14,330 bases of DNA, taken from positions 1 to 14,330 of the forward strand of contig CAYYNP010000263.1 of the NCBI GenBank assembly GCA_964472545.1, given 5' to 3'. Position numbers and translations under genes: made by a program. This document shows positions 6,881 through 12,157 of this stretch, piece after piece (within the stretch, counting starts at the first letter, position 1; every line of letters begins with the position of its first letter). Under the pieces are notes generated by a model that ran no database searches, was not told the DNA's origin, and saw only the letters and a program-made list of their open reading frames with translations. Origin of the DNA: CAYYNP01 sp964472545 (GTDB taxonomy: Bacteria > Planctomycetota > Planctomycetia > Pirellulales > Thermoguttaceae).

Positions 6881-7315
6881 CTACGCAATTCGTCGAAGGG
6901 CTATGGGCTCCAGGAATTCCTCCCACTCTATGTAGTTGCGGTGAGGGCCTCGTCCGCCCGCGATGAAGTTCCCCAGGGCCACGCGTTCTTTCACGGGCAA
7001 GCCCCGCAGTTCCGTTGGATTGAGACTTGCTAACAGGGTTCGACCGCAGCGTCGGACATAGTCTGCCTCTGTGAAATCTACCTCAAGCATGTTCGTCTCA
7101 GTTATTGCCTCTCGAGGGCCAACGCCGTTCGAGTCGAAAGCAAAAAGCCCCTTCTCCGTCTCCACGTATCCCCAAGGGCCATGATTGACGCCAGCGATAG
7201 GATCAGATTGGTCGTCAATATGGCCCGCGGCTCGGAGTTTCGTGAGCAACTGCTCGCCCAGATCAGAGAAGTCTGGGGCCACTACTTCGATTCTAGAATC
7301 TCTTTCCCATGCCAT
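6881..7315 (-). CDS. Hypothetical protein, 144 aa
   Basis: The start at 7315 is supported by an excellent AGGAG 8 bases upstream; the frame is open further up but there it overlaps other frames and reads poorly. The protein is acidic, mixed alpha/beta, with no signal peptide or membrane helix. Visible stretches are GVNHGPWGYVETEKGLFAF (43-61), which looks like two beta strands, LEVDFTEADYVRR (77-89) and a C-terminal helix-rich part with GNFIAGGRGPHRNYIEW. I do not recognise a family. It is the last gene of the minus-strand run, so it may be cargo of the element. Function unknown. Confidence 0.75.
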   Translation of the reverse strand: MAWERDSRIEVVAPDFSDLGEQLLTKLRAAGHIDDQSDPIAGVNHGPWGYVETEKGLFAFDSNGVGPREAITETNMLEVDFTEADYVRRCGRTLLASLNPTELRGLPVKERVALGNFIAGGRGPHRNYIEWEEFLEPIALRRIA

Positions 7316-7406
7316 TGGTAGTTCTCCTATTGTCGATTGTCGGTTCAAGTGACGGTAGTTGAGCGAGAGGGAGGTTCTTGTACGCCTCGCGGGGCGGACG
7401 ATCCGG

Positions 7407-7646
7407 TCATGCCGGCCGGGCGTCGACTGAGGCAATACACCACAAGGCCCAGTCCGTGTTGAATTGGTTGCCCCCTTCGGCAATGGCCCTCGTGGCCAAG
7501 CCCTGTCGTGATTCGTCGGCCGACCAGCTTCCGCGTACTCGGGCACCGGTCATGCATGACGCCCGTGTGCCCCGCGGACTGAAATCCGCAGGGGGCTGAC
7601 ACGGGCTCTTGCCGCCAAGGGCTCCGGTTGTAGCCACACTATTCAT
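7407..7646 (-). CDS. Possible small protein, 79 aa (doubtful)
   Basis: An ATG at 7646 follows the stop of the excisionase-like gene by only three bases, which would allow coupled translation. The C-terminal half (from SWSADES to CIASVDARPA) reads like protein, with WALWCIAS as a short hydrophobic patch. The N-terminal half encodes the hairpin at 7570-7594 and looks less natural. A competing minus frame (7345-7602) also stays open. I would treat it as a candidate only. Confidence 0.3.
   Translation of the reverse strand: MNSVATTGALGGKSPCQPPADFSPRGTRASCMTGARVRGSWSADESRQGLATRAIAEGGNQFNTDWALWCIASVDARPA
7570..7594. repeat. Hairpin resembling IS200/IS605-type end structures
   Basis: CCCC (7570-7573) and GCGGA (7574-7578) pair with TCCGC (7585-7589) and GGGG (7591-7594), with one bulged A and the loop ctgaaa. 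Its core cggactgaaatcc matches, with one change, the hairpin core cggactgaagtcc at 11638-11650 in the IS200-like remnant. It may be a solo end or a REP-like unit. It lies in or beside the doubtful 79-aa frame. Confidence 0.4.
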
Positions 7647-7649
7647 CTG

Positions 7650-7955
7650 TCAGTCATCCGGTCGACCAAGCTTCGCTGTAATATGCTGTAGGATCGGTTG
7701 CTGAACGCGACTTCGACGTCTGCGACGATGGGCCGGTCGGACGCGCATCTGGGCGAGCAGTCGTTCCACCTCTTCGGCCGCAATCTTGATGCGGCCTTGT
7801 CCTCTCGCTCCGCTCTGGAAGTAGTTGATGGTAATCGGGACTCCGCGAAGCACGAAATCGCCACGATCGGATAGAGTCAGCCATTCGTACAGCCTGCACG
7901 TACTGATCCCTAAGCGCTGGGCGGCCTCTGTGGAAGTGAGGAGTTTGCCGGTCAT
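7650..7955 (-). CDS. Excisionase-like helix-turn-helix protein
   Basis: 101 aa from the Met at 7955. LLTSTEAAQRLGISTCRLYEWL (5-26) is a MerR/excisionase-type HTH, in which the second helix reads the DNA. A winged strand region follows (VPITINYFQSGARGQGRIKI, about 39-58), then the helix EEVERLLAQM and a strongly basic tail (RVRPAHRRRRRSR). Small proteins of this sort act as excisionases (bending the attachment site) or as element repressors. The pairing with the tyrosine recombinase at 5447 fits either role. No strong Shine-Dalgarno decides the start; an upstream ATG at 7985 would add 10 residues. The start is chosen because the HTH begins right after it. Confidence 0.7.
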   Translation of the reverse strand: MTGKLLTSTEAAQRLGISTCRLYEWLTLSDRGDFVLRGVPITINYFQSGARGQGRIKIAAEEVERLLAQMRVRPAHRRRRRSRVQQPILQHITAKLGRPDD

Positions 7956-8081
7956 CGGTTCACTACCATGAACAAGGATTCTCATCACCTATCTGCAACA
8001 ACTCGGGAGTTCTTCGAGTCGTGCCTCGCGACGCCCTTTGCGTCCGAAAGGAGCGGAGCGGAGTCATTGACGGGCAAGCTC

Positions 8082-8378
8082 TCAAGTACCTGGGACACGG
8101 GTTGCCCGGTTCAGCGTTTCATCCGACTGAGCCTCGGACAGACTGCCCAATCGCTCGCCCATTCCGGTCGTTTCCCGGACACGCGGGGCAATCTCGAACT
8201 TGATGTTGCCGTCCTCGTGAACTTCAACCGCCACGACCCGCTCTCTGTCGACGTTCGCGACCTGCTCCATTGCCCGCTCCCATGCGCCGATCGTTTCCTG
8301 GTGAATCGGCACGTCCGCGAGCGCCTTTCTTGCACGGTCCACCATGGACCGCGTGTACCTCTTTCGTTTACGTTTCAC
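8082..8378 (-). CDS. Hypothetical protein, 98 aa
   Basis: GTG start at 8378, well supported by AGGAG 7 bases upstream. The N-terminus is very basic (KRKRKRYTRSMVDRARKAL), followed by a helix (QETIGAWERAMEQVA) and two likely beta strands (RERVVAVEVHEDGNIKFEIAPRV). The C-terminal 25 residues look disordered. The basic head suggests nucleic-acid contact, but I recognise no family. It is preceded by about 190 bases without a gene (8379-8568), so it may start its own transcript, although I see no convincing promoter. Confidence 0.6.
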   Translation of the reverse strand: MKRKRKRYTRSMVDRARKALADVPIHQETIGAWERAMEQVANVDRERVVAVEVHEDGNIKFEIAPRVRETTGMGERLGSLSEAQSDETLNRATRVPGT

Positions 8379-8568
8379 TCTTGGTCTCCTGCTGTAACGT
8401 GAACTTGACTGTTTCCCACCGGGCCGGCGGCCGGATACCTTGCTCTGGCCTTAGGCCCTTGACCGGAGAGAGACAAGCATTGGTCTATTGCAAGCTTGGA
8501 GCTTGGACGATTCGGCTTACGCCGCCGGGGTCGCCCCACGCGTCCCCAGGCAGTTTCGCGAAGATCTC

Positions 8569-8739
8569 TCAGTTGACACAAGACACGATCATCGCCACGA
8601 TTGCCGCCAGGGCGACGCACGCGCCGATAAACCATCCGAGAGACGTGGGGCCTCTCAGGTCTCCCAGGGCCGAGCGATCTTCGTTGCCATCCGTTTCAGC
8701 GGTAATGGTGCGTCGTACACGATACGTTCGTTTCGTCAT
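8569..8739 (-). CDS. Small single-helix membrane protein, 56 aa
   Basis: Start at 8739, supported by GGGAG 8 bases upstream. The N-terminal 33 residues are hydrophilic, beginning basic (MTKRTYRVRRTI) and then acidic. One hydrophobic helix (about 34-54, GWFIGACVALAAIVAMIVSC) ends the protein. It looks like a tail-anchored or single-pass inner membrane peptide with a cytoplasmic N-terminus. Together with the two-helix peptide at 10288-10506 it gives the element two tiny membrane proteins. No family recognised. Confidence 0.65.
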   Translation of the reverse strand: MTKRTYRVRRTITAETDGNEDRSALGDLRGPTSLGWFIGACVALAAIVAMIVSCVN

Positions 8740-8776
8740 CGGTCTTACTCCCAATGGAAGGGTCACACATTTGCGG

Positions 8777-8796
8777 GAGGAGCGTTACGGCTCCTC
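8777..8796. repeat. Hairpin over the stop codon of the 89-aa gene
   Basis: GAGGAGC (8777-8783) pairs with GCTCCTC (8790-8796), loop of six bases that contains the TAA stop of the minus-strand gene. No T tract follows, so it is not a standard terminator. It could protect the 3' end or tune the downstream gene at 8739. Confidence 0.35.
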
Positions 8797-9054
8797 GACA
8801 ATCTCGATTTCGTCTTCGATTTGAAGACGCATGCTCTGCCGCCCGCTTGCGTTAACAACGTGCTGGACGACTGCCGTTTGGCTCGCCATCATGCCCTGGA
8901 TCACGGCGGGGGCATCCTGGGTCGTGGCGGGTAATTGCTCGGGGGCTGCGTAGAGCGGCACCATCGTATTGCCCGTCTGCCCGGGCCGGTCCATTCCGTT
9001 GATTCTGAGCACGGTCGGCTCGACTGTCGCGTCGTTGCTTTTTTGTCTCTTCAT
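8785..9054 (-). CDS. Hypothetical protein, 89 aa
   Basis: ATG at 9054, five bases after the stop of the 263-aa gene, with GGAGG about 10 bases upstream; the two genes are surely co-transcribed. The sequence is basic at the start (MKRQKSND), then rich in Pro, Ala, Gln and Thr (about 30-60), with a helical stretch IQGMMASQTAVVQHVVNAS and an acidic tail (IEDEIEIVEEP). There is no membrane helix and no family is recognised. It may be a partner of the upstream 263-aa protein. Confidence 0.6.
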   Translation of the reverse strand: MKRQKSNDATVEPTVLRINGMDRPGQTGNTMVPLYAAPEQLPATTQDAPAVIQGMMASQTAVVQHVVNASGRQSMRLQIEDEIEIVEEP

Positions 9055-9059
9055 GGTTC

Positions 9060-9851
9060 TTATTCCTCCCAGCCAAAGAGTACGTAGTCACCAATAACCA
9101 GGGCGGGGTCGCGGAGGATGGCCGTCGAACTCTTGCCGAGCCGGGCCGCCGCGTCGACCACTTGAGCCCCGGCCCGAGCGGCCTTCCGGCGCCCTTCCTG
9201 CAGTTTGCGACCGATCCACCGGCCCAAGACCACCAGCTCGCTGGGGCGATCCGTCTCGCCAACCTGTTCGATGTTCGCGTTGATCTGCGTGCCAGCGACT
9301 ATATAGCTGTGCTTTCGTACCCAAGGCGGCATAGCCCGGATGAGGGCGCGGCATGCTTTGGGCTTTCTGACGCTACGGGCCGGCAAACGCACTTTCCTGG
9401 CGTGAATCAGGTCGTGCGTGTGTTTCAGCGTGCGCGTCGTAGTGCGAGTCAGGGTCCGCGACCGCTCGGTATCGAAGAAAGAGAAGCGGCACTCGCGGGG
9501 CCCGAGCCAGGTAATCCGGCCCACCATGCTCGACGAAGCCAGATCGCGTTGGACGTTCCGCGCGATATAGTCGACCGAATCGGCGAACCTGTGCTCCAGT
9601 GCCTGACGGGCTTTCTCGTGGGGCAGAGTTCCGATCTCCGCAGTGATCGGGACGGATTGTACTTGCCACGTCGGATTGAAGCCGAGGGTGACGAACATCT
9701 TCTGCAGATCGGCGACGACCTCCTTGAGTCTGCCTTCGCTCTTGCGGAATCCCTGCAGGAGAGACCGCGTGGTGGGTTGGCCTCCGTGCCGTATGGTAGC
9801 CCGGTCCTTGATGATCTCGGGAAGTGTCGGGGGACTGAAAGCGGTAATCAT
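9060..9851 (-). CDS. Hypothetical protein, 263 aa, largest unknown of the element
   Basis: ATG at 9851 with AAAGGA 7-8 bases upstream; the start overlaps the stop of the preceding frame as ATGA. No signal peptide or membrane helix. The N-terminal part is probably helical (SEGRLKEVVADLQKMFVTLG, 38-57). A middle region (60-130) is mixed, with VGRITWLGPRECRFSFFD as strands. Next comes a Thr/Arg-rich, basic stretch (129-180: TRTTTRTLKHTHDLIHARKV). After that, IGRKLQEGRRKAARAGAQVVDAAARLG (213-239) is a basic amphipathic helix. The C-terminus returns to strands (PALVIGDYVLFGWEE). The basic character suggests nucleic-acid or membrane-surface binding. I recognise no family. Confidence 0.7.
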   Translation of the reverse strand: MITAFSPPTLPEIIKDRATIRHGGQPTTRSLLQGFRKSEGRLKEVVADLQKMFVTLGFNPTWQVQSVPITAEIGTLPHEKARQALEHRFADSVDYIARNVQRDLASSSMVGRITWLGPRECRFSFFDTERSRTLTRTTTRTLKHTHDLIHARKVRLPARSVRKPKACRALIRAMPPWVRKHSYIVAGTQINANIEQVGETDRPSELVVLGRWIGRKLQEGRRKAARAGAQVVDAAARLGKSSTAILRDPALVIGDYVLFGWEE

Positions 9852-10147
9852 GCTGTTTTCCTTTTGGATTGTGAAGAAACGTATTGGGTGAGCGGGTTGA
9901 GATTGTTGTCATACCATGCTCTCTTGGCGGAGGCCCTTTGTTGCGCACGGCCACACATTTCTTGGCGGGGAAAACACCGCGGATGGAGCGTAAACAGGAG
10001 ATGAGGGCCTTCCTGATTCCCAACGGTCTTCGTGGCGCTAGGCGGGGCTGATCCATTGCGTCCATGGCGGCCTGATGACCGATCGACGGCTTGATGCACC
10101 TCGGCGAGGGGCTTTGCTTCCACGATTCGTCGGTCAAACGGGAACAC
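9848..10147 (-). CDS. Hypothetical protein of at least 99 aa, start uncertain
   Basis: The frame ends in TGA overlapping the ATG of the 263-aa gene (ATGA), as in coupled operon genes. The C-terminal part (SAKRAWYDNNLNPLTQYVSS) reads like protein. The first canonical start codon is GTG at 10147, without a good Shine-Dalgarno. The frame stays open and protein-like (Gln/Glu/Lys-rich, e.g. LHEKQRQHEQPKAGVNPPPR) back to 10276 with no ATG, GTG or TTG. Either a rare start is used, or the 5' end was lost by mutation. No family recognised. The rest of 10148-10287 holds no other gene. Confidence 0.4.
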   Translation of the reverse strand: MFPFDRRIVEAKPLAEVHQAVDRSSGRHGRNGSAPPSATKTVGNQEGPHLLFTLHPRCFPRQEMCGRAQQRASAKRAWYDNNLNPLTQYVSSQSKRKTA

Positions 10148-10287
10148 GCCCCCCGTTTCGCGTGGCGGCGGATTGACGCCGGCCTTCGGCTGCTCGTGTT
10201 GTCTTTGTTTCTCATGTAAGGTCTTTGTGTCGTGCCGCGCTTGTTCGGCGGGATCCTGGTATTGGGACCTTGCTCCTCAATATGCCG

Positions 10288-10506
10288 TCAGCGATTCTTC
10301 GTGAGGATTTTGATCACTCCCAGCAGGGTCACTGCGACCAAGCCAAACGCTATCAGGCCCCACATCTGTTCGTCGCCCGTATTGCCCGGGCCGATGTCAC
10401 CCATTAGCTGAAGGAACTCTGCGATTTCGTTTCGCATGCGGATCAACAGCCAGAGGCCGAAGAGGGCCAGGGCGAGGCAGGCGATGTTATGCCAACGCAC
10501 TTTCAT
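10288..10506 (-). CDS. Small two-helix membrane protein, 72 aa
   Basis: ATG at 10506 with AGGAG about 10 bases upstream; a TTG further up lacks any ribosome site. Two hydrophobic helices, about 7-22 (NIACLALALFGLWLLI) and 50-67 (GLIAFGLVAVTLLGVIKI), are joined by a soluble loop with MGDIGPGNTGDEQ. Both short ends are basic (MKVRW and KILTKNR), which predicts that both termini are in the cytoplasm. The size and shape recall holins or small pilin-like or conjugation-channel peptides, but there is no sequence signature for any of these. Confidence 0.65.
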   Translation of the reverse strand: MKVRWHNIACLALALFGLWLLIRMRNEIAEFLQLMGDIGPGNTGDEQMWGLIAFGLVAVTLLGVIKILTKNR

Positions 10507-10569
10507 CGGACGGGTGCTCCTGTCGGTCAAGTTGTTGTTGGAGGCGTACTTCCCCCTGACGGGAGGGAG

Positions 10570-10884
10570 TCAGGGAGTTCCGTTTCGTTGCCATCGTTCT
10601 TTTCCCTCCCGTAATGCCCCGGAAAACAACGGGAAATCACCCGCGATCTCTTGCATAGCTCGACCCGCGACAAAAGCACAAATCCACGGCCTCTGCTCGG
10701 GCGTACCCAGCTTGCAGAGCTTCCGGCGAACGGAGCGTGCCACCCTGTTGCTGGGAGTCACAATCCACAACGAGGTGACATTCGTCGCAGGCGACCCGGC
10801 GCTCAAAGCCACGGCCTTCTCGACATCGTTACGAATACGACGCGCGGTCATTTCAACTTCAACTGCGATTGTTGTGGAATTCAA
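10570..10884 (-). pseudogene. C-terminal part of a nuclease-like protein, after an in-frame TGA
   Basis: The 104 codons follow in the same frame directly after the TGA at 10885-10887. The first is TTG, so re-initiation is possible, but there is no Shine-Dalgarno. The start (IAVEVE, counting E9 and E11 from TTG) looks like the ExE/ExK strand of a restriction-endonuclease-like fold. It is followed by a helix with RRIRNDVEKAVAL, then the strand SLWIVTPS and the helix RVARSVRRKLCKLG. Pattern 'G.VDLVA...AVEVE...R...DVEKA...LWIV.P...ARSVRR.L' is continuous only if the TGA is read through. I think one gene of about 150 codons has been broken by a nonsense change, for example TGG to TGA. Function is inferred from pattern only. 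Confidence 0.55.
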
Positions 10885-11022
10885 TCAAGCCACGAGGTCC
10901 ACGTGTCCTCTCTTGGCTCCCATTTGTACGGCTACGTTGCGAGCCGTCTCCGCGTCACGCTCGTTGAACAATCCCTCCAGTGGATCCAGGATCACACGCT
11001 CGTGAATCTCTCCCCCAATCAT
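10885..11022 (-). pseudogene. N-terminal part of the nuclease-like protein, 45 aa
   Basis: ATG at 11022 overlaps the stop of the winged-helix gene as ATGA, so it is translationally coupled; GGAGG directly precedes it. It reads MIGGEIHERVILDPL, then FNERDAETARNVAVQ, then GAKRGHVDLVA, and stops at TGA (10885-10887). GHVDLVA would be the Asp-bearing strand of a PD-(D/E)xK-like fold (Asp42), whose partner ExE motif lies 13-15 residues on, beyond the stop, in the same frame. The split therefore cuts between the two putative catalytic strands. If the TGA is real, neither half should be active alone, unless the two peptides assemble. Confidence 0.55.
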
Positions 11023-11426
11023 CCTCCGTCTTCTTTCGCGAGGAGGTCGTTTGCACGTCGAGTCACCTCGAGCAGGATTGACGGTCTGCCGCGTGGTTTC
11101 GTGTTGACCTTCGTTTCCCGAAGCAAGCCCAGGGCGACTAATTGCTTTCGAAGGCGGATCGCCTTACGGGAGCTGATTCCGGCGAGTTTCGGGTAAGTAC
11201 TCGACGGACGGGCCGGTTGCTCGAAGACCGACTTCAGGAAACGGCGTTCTTCGTCACTCAACTCGTTGGTCGCCGGCGGTGGGTCCTGCCCGGTGTCCTT
11301 GTTCGGCGATACCCGGGTTGCCTGGCCGTGCCCGTACTTGCGGCCACGAACCACCGGGAGGTCAAACAGATCTCTCGACACGCGGGTCGAGTTATCACCG
11401 CCGTTGGGTTGGGGTCGTTGTTTCAT
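11019..11426 (-). CDS. Winged helix-turn-helix DNA-binding protein
   Basis: 135 aa. The first 55 residues are probably flexible (RGRKYGHGQATRV, then Pro-rich). The domain at about 56-130 fits a winged helix: ELSDEERRFLKSVFEQP (helix 1), STYPKLAGISSRKAIRLRKQLVALGLL (helices 2 and 3), ETKVNTKPRGRPSILLEV (wing), RRANDLLA (helix 4). It is the first gene of the minus-strand run and is coupled by ATGA to the nuclease-like gene, so the two products probably act together or were once fused. It could be the operon regulator or the DNA-targeting part of the pair. The start is not supported by a strong Shine-Dalgarno. Confidence 0.7.
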   Translation of the reverse strand: MKQRPQPNGGDNSTRVSRDLFDLPVVRGRKYGHGQATRVSPNKDTGQDPPPATNELSDEERRFLKSVFEQPARPSSTYPKLAGISSRKAIRLRKQLVALGLLRETKVNTKPRGRPSILLEVTRRANDLLAKEDGG

Positions 11427-11442
11427 TTCGTCTATGGACTTT

Positions 11443-11493
11443 TCAGTCGCAGGTCTTGCCGCAGAACGGGCAATTCGAGGATGTTCTTGTCAA
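11443..11493 (-). pseudogene. Possible remnant of a zinc-ribbon protein (16 codons)
   Basis: A TTG-initiated frame reads MTRTSSNCPFCGKTCD and stops 16 bases before the winged-helix gene. CPFCGKTC has the look of a zinc knuckle. It could be the tail of a gene whose front was removed when the neighbouring IS200-like element inserted, a leader peptide, or chance. The frame is closed by a stop upstream and lacks an ATG. Confidence 0.2.
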
Positions 11494-12065
11494 CCGAACA
11501 ACCGCTCCCGGCGGCCCGGCGGAGCTTCAAGTGCGGTATCCGCAGGACGAACGGTTCGCGCAGTCGGCCTTGTCCCATCGAACAACTCAATGACTACCGG
11601 CTGAAAGCCGGTAGGTTCGGACGGCAATCGCGAACTACGGACTGAAGTCCTTCGCTCACGATTTTGTAATTTGAAGGTTTTCGCCGCCATCCCCGGTTCG
11701 GTGCCGTCTTGATGGCGGGTGTATTCCATAATGGCCTCGTCAGTCACGTTTCCGCTCGAGGCAACGAAGTACCCGCGTGCCCAAAGGTGGCGGCCCCAAT
11801 ACTGCTTCTGGATATGTTTGAACTCCATCATCAGCTTTCGCGACGTCTTGCCCTTGATGTACTGCATGACCTTGCTCGGCGAGATCTTTGGCGGGCAAGA
11901 CGGCAGCACATGGACGTGGTCGGGAGAGACCGACCCTTGCAGGATTGCGATTTCTTGCGTTCGGCAAATCTCCCGCACCAAATCGCGAAGTCGAAGGCCA
12001 ACCTCGCCGGTCAGAATCGACTTGCGATACTTCGTCACCCGCACAAAATGGTACTTAGCACCAGC
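11490..12065 (-). pseudogene. tnpA: IS200/IS605-family (Y1 HUH) transposase, N-terminus missing
   Basis: The frame is open from 12065 down to 11490 and begins in mid-domain (AGAKYHFVRVTKYRK), where family members have about 15-20 more residues. Counting from the GTG at 12044, the HUH motif is HVH at 43-45, the KGKTSRKL motif is at 64-71, the WGRHLWARGYFVASSGNVTDE block is at 83-103, and the catalytic Tyr is Y108 of YTRHQ with Q112. These residues let the enzyme nick and join single-stranded DNA at hairpin ends. The last 55 or so residues are unusual because their codons also form the end hairpins of the element. The 5' end is lost exactly where the ISAzo13-like element begins, so this copy is probably dead. 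Confidence 0.85.
11594..11650. repeat. Two subterminal hairpins of the IS200-like element
   Basis: The first is a perfect 9-bp stem with a GAA loop (CTACCGGCT at 11594-11602 with AGCCGGTAG at 11606-11614). The second is GGAC/GTCC at 11639-11650 around TGAA. IS200/IS605 transposases recognise such foldbacks near the element ends. They are inside the transposase frame, near its 3' end, so they mark the right end. The actual cleavage site is probably just outside 11594. Confidence 0.65.
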
Positions 12066-12085
12066 TCATCAGTTAGTGTCGGAGG
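12064..12085. repeat. Left terminal inverted repeat of the ISAzo13-like element
   Basis: It begins gctcatcagttagtgtcgg and matches the inverted right end at 18 of 22 positions. Confidence 0.8.
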
Positions 12086-12157
12086 ATTTCAGTAGTTGTG
12101 GTACAGTCTGGGCTGCTGGGATGGTGAATACTAACCACGGGAACTGGGAGGCCAAGG

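Noticed and set aside
9162..10004. Plus-strand 280-codon frame opposite the 263-aa gene
   Set aside because: It lacks a ribosome site and is the antisense of a gene with coupled neighbours on both sides.
9373..10215. Minus-strand 280-codon frame overlapping the 263-aa gene
   Set aside because: It overlaps the better-supported frame, its composition is Arg/Pro/Ser-rich as expected of shadow frames, and no ribosome site precedes it.
10554..10575. Hairpin CCCTGAC/GTCAGGG after the nuclease-like gene as a terminator
   Set aside because: Stem of 7 bp without any T tract, and it overlaps the stop codon.
10885..10887. TGA read as selenocysteine or tryptophan
   Set aside because: TGA is a plain stop elsewhere in the window, for example at 11019-11021 and 7650-7652. 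I saw no selenocysteine hairpin after it.
11465..11493. Perfect TTGACA upstream of the winged-helix operon (11493-11488, minus)
   Set aside because: No acceptable -10 lies 16-18 bases on (CCCGTT at 17), and the word is inside the small CPFCGK frame.
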